Shown here: positions 1 to 9,212 of the stretch, piece after piece
How the letters are laid out: each line of letters begins with the position of its first letter
How positions within the stretch are numbered: the first letter of the stretch is position 1
Program-made: the position numbers and the translations under genes
Notes under the pieces: model-generated
The model's input: only the letters and a program-made list of their open reading frames with translations
The model's database searches: none
Told to the model about the DNA's origin: nothing
Assembly (NCBI RefSeq): GCF_018342065.1
Contig: NZ_JAFDOE010000002.1
Coordinates: 124,001 to 188,000 of the forward strand
Direction: 5' to 3'
Length of the DNA stretch: 64,000 nt
DNA from: Citrobacter sp. FP75
Lineage (GTDB): Bacteria; Pseudomonadota; Gammaproteobacteria; Enterobacterales; Enterobacteriaceae

Positions 1-840
1 GCCGTTGCAATCACTGTGGGCGGCAAGCGGCAACGGTGCGTTGCCATTCTCGTTGGCACGGAAGGCGTCAAGCATGGCGAATGTCTCTGTCCCCAACGGG
101 GAAAGGCGCACAATATCAACCAGCCCCTGCATGGATGTCAGTTCATTACCGAGGTTGTAGACGTAGCCACTCATGGTCTGAATGCCGTTGAGGACAAACA
201 CCTGCTGATTCTCCTGCGAAAGGACATCGCGCCCGTTGGGGTATTTGATGCAGCAGGTTTCGCACTCGTCTTTAGGCTTATCTTCGGAACGCGCGGTAAA
301 GCAGCGAGCAGAGTAGGCCAGCGGTAAATGCCCGTAGCTCAGCACTTCGGTTTCAAACTGGTCGCGAATACCCAGTTCGTCACACTGGTTGAGCAGGTTC
401 ACCAGCCAGTCGCGCGACAGCTCAACCGGCATACACCAGCGCACCATGCCCTGCTTGAGCAGAATACGCAGCGTGACGGCGTTGTAGCAGTTGAGCGCGT
501 GCCCGGCGACGAACGGCAGCTTACGCTCGGCACACATATTCACCACGCCGAGATCGCTGGCTTCCAGCAGGAAATCACCGTTTTCGACATAGCGCTTCAG
601 CTCTCCCAGTTCAGAGGAGGCCTGTACCAGCGCCAGCGTGGACAGTACCACCTGCTTACCGCTACTGGCGAGGGACTTCGCCATATCGATCCAGTCACCT
701 ACCCTGGTCGCACGGCGTTTGCTGCATACCGCTTCGCCAAGATAGATAACGTCGGCATGACTGGTGGCGGCCTGTTGGTAAAAATCTTCCAGCGTTTCTT
801 TCGACCAGTAGTAGAGCACTGGCCCTAATGAATATTTCAT
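1..840 (-). CDS. ubiV: UbiV, oxygen-independent ubiquinone hydroxylation protein (3' end cut by window edge)
   Basis: Peptidase U32-family protein that works with UbiU in the oxygen-independent hydroxylation steps of ubiquinone synthesis. The reading frame is open from the ATG at 840 to base 1 (280 codons); the E. coli protein is about 292 residues, so only about a dozen C-terminal residues are missing. The start reads MKYSLGPVLYYW. Cys39, Cys180, Cys193 and Cys197 are present, matching the four known [4Fe-4S] ligands of UbiV; an extra Cys196 lies beside the last. It starts 8 nt after the ubiU stop, so the two are cotranscribed. Family and cluster assignment are from known biology; the frame and cysteines are read directly. 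Confidence 0.95.
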   Translation of the reverse strand, partial: MKYSLGPVLYYWSKETLEDFYQQAATSHADVIYLGEAVCSKRRATRVGDWIDMAKSLASSGKQVVLSTLALVQASSELGELKRYVENGDFLLEASDLGVVNMCAERKLPFVAGHALNCYNAVTLRILLKQGMVRWCMPVELSRDWLVNLLNQCDELGIRDQFETEVLSYGHLPLAYSARCFTARSEDKPKDECETCCIKYPNGRDVLSQENQQVFVLNGIQTMSGYVYNLGNELTSMQGLVDIVRLSPLGTETFAMLDAFRANENGNAPLPLAAHSDCNG

Positions 841-848
841 TGCTTTTC

Positions 849-1844
849 TCACTGCCATTTACGGTGATACGCACCAAGCGTGGTTTGCGTGCCTTCGGAC
901 ATCGATCCGAGCGTTTCCATCCAGGCCGGTTGTGGTGCGTAGTTCTGCGGATCGGCCATGCAGCGGTCAATAGCCTGACGCCAGACTTTTGCCACCTGGC
1001 TTACGTAAGCCGGGCTGCGCTGGCGACCTTCGATTTTCACCGAGGCAATATTGGCGGCCAGCAATTCTGGCAGCAGTTCGAGCGTATTCAGGCTGGTGGG
1101 CTCTTCCAGCGCGTGGTAGCGCTCGCCATCCACCAGATAACGCCCTTTACACAGTGTTGGGTAGCCCGCGTTTTCACCGTCCTGGTAGCGGTCGATCAGC
1201 ACTTCGTTCAGGCGAGACTCCAGACCCTGCGGGGTCTGCTGCCAGCGCACAAAGCGGGCGGGGGAGCAGGCACCGACGGTGTTGGGGGATTCGCCCGTCA
1301 GGTAAGACGAAAGATAGCAGCGGCCTTCCGCCATAATGCACAGGCTGCCGAAGGCAAACACTTCTAACGGAACCGGCGTCACGCGCGCGAGTTGTTTCAC
1401 CTGATGAATGGACAGCACGCGCGGCAGCACCACGCGCGCGACGTCAAAATTACGGTGATAAAAATTAACCGCCTCTTCATTGGTTGCCGATGCCTGAACA
1501 GAGACATGGCGCTCAATATGCGGATAGCGTTCTGCTGCATACTCAAGCATGGCGAGATCGGCGAGGATCAGCGCATCCGCACCCAGTTGTGCCGCCATAT
1601 CCACAGCACGTTGCCAGCGAGCGTAACCATCCGGGTGAGCAAAAGTGTTAATGGCGATGTGCAGCTTACGGCGATGTTGATGGACGAAACTCACCGCTTC
1701 CTGCAATTTTTTCTCGGTAAAATTAAGGCCGGCGAAATGACGGGCGTTGGTATCATCTTTTAGCCCGATGTATACAGCATCAGCGCCGTTCTCGATGGCC
1801 GCCTTAAGCGCCGGGAGATTTCCGGCAGGGCAGAGCAGCTCCAT
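849..1844 (-). CDS. ubiU: UbiU, oxygen-independent ubiquinone hydroxylation protein
   Basis: U32-family [4Fe-4S] protein, 331 residues as in E. coli, forming a heterodimer with UbiV that hydroxylates ubiquinone precursors without O2, using prephenate as oxygen donor. The four cluster ligands fall exactly where expected: Cys169, Cys176, Cys193 and Cys232. The N-terminus (MELLCPAGNLPALKAAIENG) is the typical U32 opening. It is first in a ubiUV transcript and divergent from ubiT across about 220 bp, which fits joint control under low oxygen. Nothing is missing or disrupted. Confidence 0.97.
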   Translation of the reverse strand: MELLCPAGNLPALKAAIENGADAVYIGLKDDTNARHFAGLNFTEKKLQEAVSFVHQHRRKLHIAINTFAHPDGYARWQRAVDMAAQLGADALILADLAMLEYAAERYPHIERHVSVQASATNEEAVNFYHRNFDVARVVLPRVLSIHQVKQLARVTPVPLEVFAFGSLCIMAEGRCYLSSYLTGESPNTVGACSPARFVRWQQTPQGLESRLNEVLIDRYQDGENAGYPTLCKGRYLVDGERYHALEEPTSLNTLELLPELLAANIASVKIEGRQRSPAYVSQVAKVWRQAIDRCMADPQNYAPQPAWMETLGSMSEGTQTTLGAYHRKWQ

Positions 1845-2063
1845 AATTTATCCTGACAGTTACGCCGCCTGGGCGCAAAAATGTTAACGAAGAGGGATTT
1901 TAGTTAACCTTGCTGAGACAATTTTTGATTTGAGGCAGTTAAAGTTGTATTGGTGTCACCAATAAAGAGGTAACAATTTCGTATCGAATTGTTGATTTAT
2001 GCCGCTATGTCGTTTATTTGATATGGCAAAATAGCAGGACTATAGAAACAGGGAGTAAAGCTC
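1845..2063. promoter_or_regulatory. Divergent ubiUV / ubiT promoter region
   Basis: AT-rich 219-bp gap between divergent genes. In E. coli ubiUV is activated by FNR. Here I see several TTGAT half-sites (1925-1929, 1992-1996, 2018-2022) but no full TTGAT-N4-ATCAA box, so FNR control is inferred from the family and not shown. A ribosome site GGGAG (2051-2055) precedes the GTG start of ubiT. Confidence 0.5.
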
Positions 2064-2588
2064 GTGTTGGATAAACTGCGTTCACGCTTAGTACATTTTG
2101 GTCCTTCTCTGATGAGTGTACCGGTTAAACTGACGCCCTTTACGCTCAAGCGCCAGGTACTGGAACAGGTTCTGAGCTGGCAATTTCGCCAGGCGCTGGC
2201 CGATGGGGAACTGGAGTTTCTCGAAGGTCGCTGGTTGAGCATAAATGTTCGTGATATTGGTCTCAGATGGTATACCTCTGTTGAGAACGACAAACTTATC
2301 GTCAGTCAGAACGCAGACGCTGATGTGAGTTTTAGCGCAGACGCCAGTGATTTATTGATGATTGCGGCGCGTAAGCAGGATCCGGATACGCTTTTCTTCC
2401 AGCGTCGCCTGGTGATTGAAGGCGATACAGAATTAGGGCTACATGTGAAAAATCTGATGGACGCCATCGAACTGGAGCAGATGCCGAAAGCATTGCGCGT
2501 TATGCTGCTGCAACTGGCGGACTTTGTTGAGGCGGGTATGAAACATTCGCCAGAAACCAAACAGACCTCGGTAGGTGAACCATGCTGA
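2064..2588 (+). CDS. ubiT: UbiT, SCP2-domain accessory factor for anaerobic ubiquinone synthesis
   Basis: 174-residue SCP2 (sterol carrier) domain protein, the lipid-binding accessory factor for anaerobic ubiquinone production, partner of UbiU/UbiV. The start is GTG at 2064 (MLDKLRSRLVHFGPSL), supported by GGGAG nine bases upstream and by length identical to E. coli UbiT. The conserved C-terminal half carries the FSADASDLLMIAARKQDPD stretch. Its last seven bases overlap the start of yhbS, so translation of the two is probably coupled. Confidence rests on near-identity of the sequence as I remember it and on synteny with ubiUV. Confidence 0.95.
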   Translation: MLDKLRSRLVHFGPSLMSVPVKLTPFTLKRQVLEQVLSWQFRQALADGELEFLEGRWLSINVRDIGLRWYTSVENDKLIVSQNADADVSFSADASDLLMIAARKQDPDTLFFQRRLVIEGDTELGLHVKNLMDAIELEQMPKALRVMLLQLADFVEAGMKHSPETKQTSVGEPC

Positions 2589-3085
2589 TTCGAGTAGAGA
2601 TTCCCATTGATGCCCCTGGTATTGATGCGCTGCTGCGCCGTTCCTTTGAGAGCGATGCGGAAGCGAAGTTAGTGCACGACCTGCGCGAAGACGGTTTTCT
2701 GACGCTGGGCCTGGTCGCTACCGATGACGAAGGTCAGGTGGTAGGCTACGTCGCATTCAGCCCTGTTGATGTGCAAGGTGAAGATCTGCAATGGGTCGGT
2801 ATGGCGCCGTTAGCGGTTGATGAAAACTACCGTGGGCAGGGGCTGGCTCGCCAGTTGGTCTACGAAGGACTCGATTCACTGAACGAGTTTGGTTATGCCG
2901 CAGTGGTGACGCTGGGCGATCCGGCATTGTACAGTCGCTTTGGCTTTGAGCCGGCCGCCCATCACGACCTACACTGTCGCTGGCCGGGCACCGAAAGCGC
3001 GTTCCAGGTGCATCGCCTGGCGGAAGATGCGCTGGAGGGCGTGTCTGGTCTGGTGGAATACCACGACCATTTCAACCGCTTTTAA
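2582..3085 (+). CDS. yhbS: YhbS, GNAT-family N-acetyltransferase
   Basis: 167-residue protein of the GNAT acetyltransferase superfamily. The acetyl-CoA pyrophosphate-binding loop is visible as R84-G-Q-G-L-A89. The C-terminal part ([13 protein letters not shown], about residues 112-124) is typical of the YhbS group. The natural substrate is not established by the sequence. It overlaps ubiT by 7 nt upstream and yhbQ by 14 nt at the convergent 3' ends. The tight link to ubiT hints at, but does not prove, a role in the same physiology. Confidence 0.92.
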   Translation: MLIRVEIPIDAPGIDALLRRSFESDAEAKLVHDLREDGFLTLGLVATDDEGQVVGYVAFSPVDVQGEDLQWVGMAPLAVDENYRGQGLARQLVYEGLDSLNEFGYAAVVTLGDPALYSRFGFEPAAHHDLHCRWPGTESAFQVHRLAEDALEGVSGLVEYHDHFNRF

Positions 3086-3371
3086 GCGTCGGGGTTTGCA
3101 GGCTACTCAGCAGTGCCTCAAACCCTTCACCTTCGACAAGGCGCTCTTTCTGACGCTTTGTGAGCTGTTTGACTCGATATTCCACGCGCAGGGCCAGCGA
3201 CCGATCGCCGACCTGCGCGGCAAATGCCAGGGTTAATTCCCCCTTCCCGCGCAGTGCTTTCGCCCCTTTTCCGCTCTGATGTTGCTTATAGCGACGTTGC
3301 ACATCGGTGGTTATCCCGGTGTACAGGGCGTTGTTTTCGGTGCGGATCAGGTACAGATACCAGGGTGTCAT
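3072..3371 (-). CDS. yhbQ: YhbQ, GIY-YIG-family nuclease-like protein
   Basis: 99-residue stand-alone GIY-YIG domain. From the chosen start, the motif halves are Y5-L-Y7 and Y17-T-G19, followed by Arg26/Arg27, His31 and the metal-binding Glu64, so the nuclease core looks intact. I chose the ATG at 3371 ([10 protein letters not shown]) over one 12 nt upstream because it gives the family length; neither has a strong ribosome site. Convergent with yhbS, 3' ends overlapping. The E. coli homologue is a UPF0213 protein implicated in DNA damage processing; the exact substrate is uncertain. Confidence 0.93.
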   Translation of the reverse strand: MTPWYLYLIRTENNALYTGITTDVQRRYKQHQSGKGAKALRGKGELTLAFAAQVGDRSLALRVEYRVKQLTKRQKERLVEGEGFEALLSSLQTPTLKSG

Positions 3372-3423
3372 TGTCACCATCAACGTGATAATTTTCAGGC
3401 CTACAGTATAAAAGAGAATAGAA

Positions 3424-3852
3424 ATGGAAACACTGACTGCGGTGACGCGCTGGCTGGTAAAGCAGCACGTCGTGACCTGGTGCGTACATCACGACGGCGA
3501 ATTGTGGTGTGCCAATGCGTTTTATCTGTTTGATGCGCAGAAGGTGGCGTTCTATGTGCTCACCGAAGAGAAGACCCGCCATGCCCAGATGTCCGGGCCG
3601 CGAGCACCGGTTGCCGGGACGGTAAACGGCCAGCCCAAAACGGTCGCGCTGATTCGCGGCGTCCAGTTTAAAGGCGAAATAAGGCGTCTGGAGGGGCAGG
3701 AGAGCGACGCAGCGCGTAATGCCTATAATCGCCGCTTCCCCGTTGCCAGAATGCTGTCAGCGCCCGTGTGGGAGATTCGTCTCGATGAAATCAAATTCAC
3801 TGACAACACGCTGGGCTTTGGTAAAAAACTGCTCTGGCTACGTGATCTATAG
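3424..3852 (+). CDS. yhbP: YhbP, UPF0306 family protein
   Basis: 142-residue protein of the UPF0306 (YhbP) family, which has a split-barrel, flavin-reductase/pyridoxamine-oxidase-like fold. Visible features are the N-terminal helix ([20 protein letters not shown]), the WCANAFY strand and a core ending near KLLWLRDL. No signal peptide or membrane segment. Function is unknown; a flavin or heme-type small-molecule role is only a fold-based guess. It is followed 32 nt later by yraR in the same orientation; in E. coli other genes (yhbO) lie here. Confidence 0.9.
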   Translation: METLTAVTRWLVKQHVVTWCVHHDGELWCANAFYLFDAQKVAFYVLTEEKTRHAQMSGPRAPVAGTVNGQPKTVALIRGVQFKGEIRRLEGQESDAARNAYNRRFPVARMLSAPVWEIRLDEIKFTDNTLGFGKKLLWLRDL

Positions 3853-3884
3853 TTAGAAGAATGATTGAGGGGAAAGGATAAGCG

Positions 3885-4520
3885 ATGAGCCAGGTGTTAA
3901 TAACCGGTGCAACGGGTCTGGTGGGGGGACATTTATTGCGAATGCTGCTGAATGAACCCCAGGTCCATGCGGTTGCGGCCCCAACGCGCCGCCCGTTAGC
4001 CGATATGGTTGGCGTCTATAACCCTCACGATCCGCAGCTAACCGATGCATTGGCGCAGGTCACCGATCCGATAGACATCGTTTTCTGTTGTCTGGGGACC
4101 ACCCGGCGTGAAGCGGGCAGCAAAGAGGCCTTTATCCACGCTGATTATACGCTGGTGGTGGATACAGCCCTGACGGGGCGTCGTCTGGGGGCCCAGCATA
4201 TGCTGGTGGTGAGTTCGATGGGGGCCAATGCGCACTCGCCGTTTTTCTACAATCGGGTTAAAGGTGAGATGGAAGAGGCGCTGATTGCGCAGAACTGGCC
4301 CCGGCTGACGATTGTGCGGCCTTCGATGTTGCTGGGCGACAGGGAGCAACAGCGAATGAACGAAAGGCTCTTTGCACCGTTATTCAAGCTGCTACCGGGG
4401 AACTGGAAATCTATTGAGGCGCGTGATGTCGCGCGGGCAATGCTGGCGGAAGCGATGTCGCCGGATCATGAAGGCGTTTCAATCCTCACATCCTCAGAGC
4501 TTCGGGAGAGGGCGAAATAG
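3885..4520 (+). CDS. yraR: YraR, short-chain NAD(P)-binding epimerase-like protein
   Basis: 211-residue Rossmann-fold protein of the atypical SDR / NAD(P)-binding group. The dinucleotide loop GATGLVGG spans residues 8-15; Ser110/Ser111 and the Y122-N-R-V-K126 (YxxxK) pair sit where catalytic residues of SDR enzymes lie. Length equals the E. coli protein. Substrate unknown. The coding end enters the bidirectional terminator shared with dolP, which separates this + strand block from the convergent dolP-diaA-yraN-lpoA block. Confidence 0.92.
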   Translation: MSQVLITGATGLVGGHLLRMLLNEPQVHAVAAPTRRPLADMVGVYNPHDPQLTDALAQVTDPIDIVFCCLGTTRREAGSKEAFIHADYTLVVDTALTGRRLGAQHMLVVSSMGANAHSPFFYNRVKGEMEEALIAQNWPRLTIVRPSMLLGDREQQRMNERLFAPLFKLLPGNWKSIEARDVARAMLAEAMSPDHEGVSILTSSELRERAK

Positions 4521-4544
4521 CCCGGCTAATCAACCGGGCTATTT
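4515..4544. terminator. Bidirectional terminator between yraR and dolP
   Basis: Perfect 11-bp inverted repeat (4515-4525 with 4534-4544) around an 8-nt loop. The arms carry AAAT outward on one side and ATTT on the other, so the hairpin can work in both directions between convergent genes. It overlaps the last bases of yraR. Confidence 0.85.
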
Positions 4545-4550
4545 ACAAGG

Positions 4551-5126
4551 TTACTTGATGAACGTAAAAGCCGTAGTGACGCGTTTCACGCCGCTGACCC
4601 GGCTGGCGATGTCCGCTGCAGCCTTCGCTTCGCGCTCAGTCACCAGACCCAGCAGGAAGACTTCTCCATTCTCGGTGGTCACTTTAACGTTTGATGATTT
4701 AACCTGATCGCTGGTTAGTAACTGGGAGCGAACTTTAGTGGTGATCCAGGTATCGTTGGAGGCTTCACCCAGCCCGATTGGCTGGCCCTGACGGACTTCG
4801 TTAAAGACCTCAGTCGTCCCTTCTACACCCATCGCAATTTGTTTTGCCCGCGCAGACAGTTCGCTATTTGGTGACTGGCCGACCAGCAGCACTTTACCCT
4901 GATAAGCGCTGACGTTGATGCGCGCTTCTTTCTTGATCTGGGCATCTTTTGATAACGCCGTACTGACGCGTAATTCCAGAGTTCCATCATCTACCTGGGT
5001 GCCGACACTGCGAGGATCCGTTGCGGCTTTCGTCCCGACAGCGGCAGTTCCGACAACGGCGGCAGCTATACAGCCTTGCAGCAGCAGTGCAGCGATAATC
5101 ACAGCAAGCGGCGAAAGTGCCTTCAT
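4551..5126 (-). CDS. dolP: DolP, outer-membrane lipoprotein with two BON domains
   Basis: 191-residue lipoprotein (formerly YraP). The signal peptide ends in a clear lipobox L-Q-G-Cys19; Asp is absent at +2, so export to the outer membrane is expected. Two BON domains follow (about residues 46-115 and 124-191). In E. coli DolP sits at division sites on anionic phospholipid, supports BAM activity and outer-membrane integrity, and belongs to the sigma-E regulon. It lies 9 nt after diaA, forming the usual diaA-dolP pair. Confidence 0.97.
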   Translation of the reverse strand: MKALSPLAVIIAALLLQGCIAAAVVGTAAVGTKAATDPRSVGTQVDDGTLELRVSTALSKDAQIKKEARINVSAYQGKVLLVGQSPNSELSARAKQIAMGVEGTTEVFNEVRQGQPIGLGEASNDTWITTKVRSQLLTSDQVKSSNVKVTTENGEVFLLGLVTEREAKAAADIASRVSGVKRVTTAFTFIK

Positions 5127-5135
5127 GTGTACTCC

Positions 5136-5726
5136 TTAATCATCCTGGTGAGGGAAAAGCGTGTTATCGATAAGATCGCAAAGACAATTCACCGTCAGCA
5201 TATGCATTTCCTGAATGCGCGCGCTGTGGTGTGAGGGAATGCGGATTTCGACATCCTGCGGCCCCAACAATCCGGCCAGCTCACCCCCGTCATAACCGGT
5301 CAATGCGACGATTGTCATGTCGCGGGTGACGGCAGCTTCAACGGCTTTAACGATATCGCGACTGTTGCCACGCGTAGAAATTGCCAACAGAACATCACCT
5401 GCATGTCCCAGCGCACGGACTTGTTTGGCATAAACTTCGTCGTGCAGGCGATCGTTGGCAATCGCAGTTAAGACCACATTATCAGTATTTAGTGCAATAG
5501 CAGGTAAACTGGGCCGTTCTGTTTCAAAACGGTTGATCATGCTGGCAGCAAAATGCTGTGCGTTGGCAGCGGATGTCCCATTACCACAACAGAGAATTTT
5601 GTTGCCATTGAGCAGGGATTGAACCAGCGTCATGGCTGCACGGGAAATCGCATCCGGGAGCGCTTCAGCCGCAGCAATCTGAGTTTGAATGCTTTCTGTA
5701 AAGCAGACTTTAATTCTATCGAGCAC
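5136..5726 (-). CDS. diaA: DiaA, DnaA initiator-associating protein
   Basis: 196-residue SIS-domain protein. DiaA forms tetramers that bind several DnaA molecules and promote their ordered assembly at oriC. The SIS core is visible as [18 protein letters not shown] (about residues 46-63) and SIS-type AISTRGNS near residue 115. Length is identical to E. coli. Flanked by yraN (20 nt upstream) and dolP (9 nt downstream) on the same strand, so probably one transcript from the lpoA side. Confidence 0.97.
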   Translation of the reverse strand: MLDRIKVCFTESIQTQIAAAEALPDAISRAAMTLVQSLLNGNKILCCGNGTSAANAQHFAASMINRFETERPSLPAIALNTDNVVLTAIANDRLHDEVYAKQVRALGHAGDVLLAISTRGNSRDIVKAVEAAVTRDMTIVALTGYDGGELAGLLGPQDVEIRIPSHHSARIQEMHMLTVNCLCDLIDNTLFPHQDD

Positions 5727-5746
5727 GCTAATCCTTAAATCTTCAA

Positions 5747-6142
5747 TTATGAGCGGTCGTTAAAGGCGTCCTTTAACCACTCAACATCATTTCCGGTGAA
5801 GGCTAACACATCGAACCGGCAATCCACAGTATCAAAACTCCCATTGTGGCGCGCAAGCCACAAGCGGGCAGTATGTAATAATTTCTGTTGTTTGCTGCGG
5901 GTCACACTCGCCGCCGCGCCGCCAAAAAGGGCGGAACGGCGAAAACGGACCTCAACAAAGACGGTAGTCTTGCCTTCACGCATTATCAGGTCGATTTCGC
6001 CGCCGCGTTCACGCACGTTGGCGGCGATAAAACGCAGTCCTTTGCTTTCCAGCCAGTGACGCGCGGTGGCTTCCCACGCATCGCCGGTCTGTTTACTCGT
6101 TAACTGGCGGGGACGACCTGTCCTTGCTGGTATTTGAGCCAT
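5747..6142 (-). CDS. yraN: YraN, UPF0102 endonuclease-fold protein
   Basis: 131-residue protein of the UPF0102 family, with a restriction-endonuclease-like fold. The family signature is complete: Glu24, G47-G-E-I-Asp51 and F62-V-E64-V-R66 (the usual E-x-K position reads E-V-R). Function is unsettled; a Holliday-junction-resolvase-like role has been proposed from the fold. Its start overlaps the end of lpoA by 43 nt in another frame, so the two genes are translationally close. Confidence 0.95.
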   Translation of the reverse strand: MAQIPARTGRPRQLTSKQTGDAWEATARHWLESKGLRFIAANVRERGGEIDLIMREGKTTVFVEVRFRRSALFGGAAASVTRSKQQKLLHTARLWLARHNGSFDTVDCRFDVLAFTGNDVEWLKDAFNDRS

Positions 6143-8145
6143 GATAACTTCCTGTTAATCACACAATCCTGCGTTGCGGTTAATGCACCCGTGTTGCCGT
6201 TAATTTCAAAGCCTTGCACCTGACGCATTTGCGAGAAGTGGTTAGCCAACGACCACGCATCAACGCCCATGGCGTACATACGCGCCAGCGAGTAGTCGTT
6301 ACGCACGGCACTGAGCGCCTGCTGCATGAGCGGCTCGTTGCCACCGGCCAGCATTGGAATTTCACTGTACTGCAAGCCTTCCATCTCCAGGCGGAAATCA
6401 GGACCTGCAGTACCTTGTGCGCTACGGGAACTGGCATACAGCGTTGCGCCGCTTTGGCTGCCGTTACGCATGGCGATCATCGGCTTAATAAAGGCGATCT
6501 CTTCCGGCGTCGCCAGAATATACACCGCGTCAACACGACCGCTGCTGCCGGTGATTTGCGCATCGGTCGGCGCTGCCGGAATCGTCAGACCGCCAATTGT
6601 CACGCCAGGTTGCGCAGGCACAGAGGAGGCGATCGGGCTGCCCGTCAGGGAAATCCCTGAACCGCCGTTGACGCCCATTTTCAGCTCAGCGGTAGAGCCG
6701 AACTTCTGCTGCAATACCACGCCGCCGCCCAGCGTTTGCCATTCCTGAGCAAAGGCATTAGCCACACGATCGCCCAGACCGCTGCGAGGGATCAGCAGCA
6801 GCGGAGACTGTTTGCCCTGGGCGTGAATATGACGTGCGGCATCGCGCGCTTCATCTTCCGGTGACAGCGCGAAGTAGCACACATTCGCCAGGTTTTTCAC
6901 CGACTCTGGCTGGTTAAGTGCCAGCACGTTCAGTGGGGTGCTGCTCTTCATCAGTTCTTCGACATTGTTCTTCAACAGTGGGCCGACAACAATGCTGGCG
7001 CCGTCCTGCTGTACCTGGGCCAGGATCTGGTTCAGCGGCTGTGACGAGGTGTCGTAGATTTTCAGTTCTGCGGATGGATTTGCCGGAGCGCTGACCATCG
7101 TCGGCTGAGTCGGTGCGGGTTGCGGGGCGCTAATCGGCTGTGCTGGAGCATCCTGCGTCAGGTCACTCACCGAGGCCTGAGAAGGGCTGGCAACACCGTC
7201 GACAGGCTGCGGCTGTGCAGCTGGCGCGGTAGTGTCCGTGGCGGCAGCGGGTGCTACAACAACAGGTGCTGCTACCGGCTGTGTGCCCATGTTTTTCGCC
7301 GCTTCAAAGCCTTGCTGAATAGTGCGACCAAATACAGCAGCCTGACCGTTCAGCGGCAGCAGAAGTGCAATTTTGCTGGTGGAGGCTGGCTTATAGCTCT
7401 GGACATTAACCAGCTGCGTTGGCAGCAATTTTGCCCCCGGGTTTTGCGGATAACGTTTTTGCCAGTCGGCAATGCCCGCTTTCATCATGTCCGGATCGCT
7501 ACGGTTATCAAACCAGACGCGCTGGAGATCCAGCCAGCCTTGCAACACGTTTTCATCGGCGTTGATGACCAGCGCCTGTGCCTGCTCTTGCGTCATAGAC
7601 GACAGCGCCTGCCAGGTGGCATCAATGTTCTTCTGCTTAGCATTCGCGGCCAACAGGGGCTCCTGAGCGATGAGCGCACGCAGCAGCGTTAACGATGGGC
7701 GTCCCTGGCTGGCGTCAATTTGCGCCTGCCAGTAACGTACCTGTTGGTTTTGATCAAAATCGGCTGGTTTTAACTTCTCCAGCAGGGCCTGCGCTCCCGC
7801 GACATCTTTCTGCGCGAGTTTGATCTCGACGGCCAACAGAGACTGCTCACGACGCTGGCTGTCGTTCAGATTTTGCGGCAACTGGTTGAACAACTCGACC
7901 GCCTGCTGGCTCTTGCCTTCTTTCAGCAGTGCACGAATGGCGAGTAATTGCCAGTTGGTCTTGCTATCATCTGAGCTTTGCTGCATCTGTTGCAGGTAAA
8001 AGCCGGAATCAGCTTGTGCCGTGCCCTGCATGTGGGCTGCACTCTGGTCAGGCGCCTGGGTGCCACAACCGGCGAAAATCAATGCTGCCAGAATGACTGG
8101 CAGAGCGCGCACGGCTTTCAAACGAGAAAATGTTGAGGGTACCAT
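6100..8145 (-). CDS. lpoA: LpoA, outer-membrane activator of PBP1A
   Basis: 681-residue lipoprotein (E. coli 678). It reaches through the peptidoglycan to stimulate the synthase PBP1A (MrcA). I start at the ATG at 8145 ([13 protein letters not shown]), which gives a correct signal peptide ending in lipobox F-A-G-Cys; a longer in-frame extension upstream lacks a ribosome site and would bury the signal. An N-terminal TPR-like domain (to about residue 250) is joined by a Pro/Ala-rich linker (about 300-370) to a periplasmic-binding-protein-like C-terminal domain. Divergent from rsmI, 62 bp apart. Confidence 0.97.
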   Translation of the reverse strand: MVPSTFSRLKAVRALPVILAALIFAGCGTQAPDQSAAHMQGTAQADSGFYLQQMQQSSDDSKTNWQLLAIRALLKEGKSQQAVELFNQLPQNLNDSQRREQSLLAVEIKLAQKDVAGAQALLEKLKPADFDQNQQVRYWQAQIDASQGRPSLTLLRALIAQEPLLAANAKQKNIDATWQALSSMTQEQAQALVINADENVLQGWLDLQRVWFDNRSDPDMMKAGIADWQKRYPQNPGAKLLPTQLVNVQSYKPASTSKIALLLPLNGQAAVFGRTIQQGFEAAKNMGTQPVAAPVVVAPAAATDTTAPAAQPQPVDGVASPSQASVSDLTQDAPAQPISAPQPAPTQPTMVSAPANPSAELKIYDTSSQPLNQILAQVQQDGASIVVGPLLKNNVEELMKSSTPLNVLALNQPESVKNLANVCYFALSPEDEARDAARHIHAQGKQSPLLLIPRSGLGDRVANAFAQEWQTLGGGVVLQQKFGSTAELKMGVNGGSGISLTGSPIASSVPAQPGVTIGGLTIPAAPTDAQITGSSGRVDAVYILATPEEIAFIKPMIAMRNGSQSGATLYASSRSAQGTAGPDFRLEMEGLQYSEIPMLAGGNEPLMQQALSAVRNDYSLARMYAMGVDAWSLANHFSQMRQVQGFEINGNTGALTATQDCVINRKLSWLKYQQGQVVPAS

Positions 8146-8207
8146 ACTGTATCCAGTGATATTTTTTACGCAATGCTCAATATTAAATCGGCAATACGGA
8201 CGACACA

Positions 8208-9071
8208 ATGAAACAACACGAATCGGCGGATAATTCTCAAGGCCAACTCTTTATTGTACCTACTCCTATCGGAAATTTGGCTGATATTACCCAACGAGCG
8301 CTCGAAGTTTTACAAGCCGTTGATTTAATTGCCGCTGAAGACACCCGTCATACAGGATTATTGTTACAACACTTCGCGATTAGCGCCCGTTTGTTTGCGC
8401 TGCATGACCACAACGAGCAGCAAAAGGCCGAAACGCTGGTGGCAAAGCTCAAAGAAGGGCAAAACATCGCGCTGGTTTCCGATGCCGGAACGCCGCTGAT
8501 TAACGATCCTGGCTATCACCTGGTGCGGACCTGTCGTGAAGCGGGGATCCGCGTTGTGCCGCTGCCTGGTCCTTGCGCGGCAATTGCCGCATTGAGCGCC
8601 GCCGGACTGCCCTCCGACCGTTTTTGTTATGAAGGTTTTTTGCCTGCCAAATCCAAGGGCCGACGCGATGCGATGAAAGCCATTGAAGAGGAACCCCGCA
8701 CGCTGATTTTTTATGAATCCACGCATCGTCTGCTCGACAGCCTGGAAGACATGGTCGCCGTATGGGGAGAGTCCCGCTATGTGGTGCTGGCGCGCGAGTT
8801 AACCAAAACATGGGAAACGATTCACGGTGCGCCGGTTGGCGAGTTGCTGGCGTGGGTAAAAGAAGACGAAAACCGCCGTAAAGGCGAAATGGTGCTGATT
8901 GTCGAAGGCCATAAAGCGCAGGAAAACGATCTCCCGGCTGACGCATTGCGTACGCTTGCGCTGTTGCAGGCAGAATTACCGCTGAAAAAGGCCGCCGCGC
9001 TGGCTGCTGAAATCCACGGCGTGAAAAAGAATGCGCTGTATAAGTACGCGCTGGACCAGCAGGGAGAGTAA
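8208..9071 (+). CDS. rsmI: RsmI, 16S rRNA C1402 ribose 2'-O-methyltransferase
   Basis: 287-residue tetrapyrrole-methylase-family enzyme that uses SAM to 2'-O-methylate C1402 of 16S rRNA in the decoding centre. Diagnostic motifs: PTPIGNL (18-24), AAEDTRHT (about 42-49), [13 protein letters not shown] and the PLPGPCA loop, and [11 protein letters not shown]. Length matches the family. It is the last gene before the aga cluster; in E. coli K-12 a fimbrial gene group (yraHIJK) lies between rsmI and agaI and is absent here. Confidence 0.98.
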   Translation: MKQHESADNSQGQLFIVPTPIGNLADITQRALEVLQAVDLIAAEDTRHTGLLLQHFAISARLFALHDHNEQQKAETLVAKLKEGQNIALVSDAGTPLINDPGYHLVRTCREAGIRVVPLPGPCAAIAALSAAGLPSDRFCYEGFLPAKSKGRRDAMKAIEEEPRTLIFYESTHRLLDSLEDMVAVWGESRYVVLARELTKTWETIHGAPVGELLAWVKEDENRRKGEMVLIVEGHKAQENDLPADALRTLALLQAELPLKKAAALAAEIHGVKKNALYKYALDQQGE

Positions 9072-9094
9072 GAATACTTAGGTTAAACGTCGAC

Positions 9095-9130
9095 TTGTCG
9101 GAAGAAATGTCGGAACAAATGTCGGAAGAA
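9095..9130 (+). repeat. Three tandem 12-nt repeats downstream of rsmI
   Basis: Three nearly identical 12-mers (9095-9106, 9107-9118, 9119-9130) differ only at the first base of copy 1 and one base of copy 2. Read as codons on the + strand they give Met/Leu-Ser-Glu-Glu/Gln, but no ribosome site precedes them, so I do not call a gene. Followed at once by a hairpin. Confidence 0.7.
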
Positions 9131-9140
9131 CTCGCTGAAA

Positions 9141-9170
9141 GCGTTGCAGCTAAGAGGCAAACTGCAACGC
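9141..9170. terminator. Hairpin between rsmI and agaI (possible weak terminator)
   Basis: Perfect 9-bp inverted repeat (9141-9149 with 9162-9170) around a 12-nt loop, between convergent rsmI and agaI. Neither side has a proper T-run, so termination is only a guess. Confidence 0.45.
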
Positions 9171-9212
9171 GTTGGCGCGAAGAAAGGAGGGATGTGGCGG
9201 GCGCTGTAAATT

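Noticed and set aside
1921-2022. Possible FNR box in the ubi control region
   Set aside because: Only TTGAT half-sites; no second half with correct spacing, so not listed as an FNR site.
8146-8208. 21-residue N-terminal extension of LpoA
   Set aside because: It would put charged residues before the lipoprotein signal peptide and has no homologue; the ATG at 8145 gives the correct signal.
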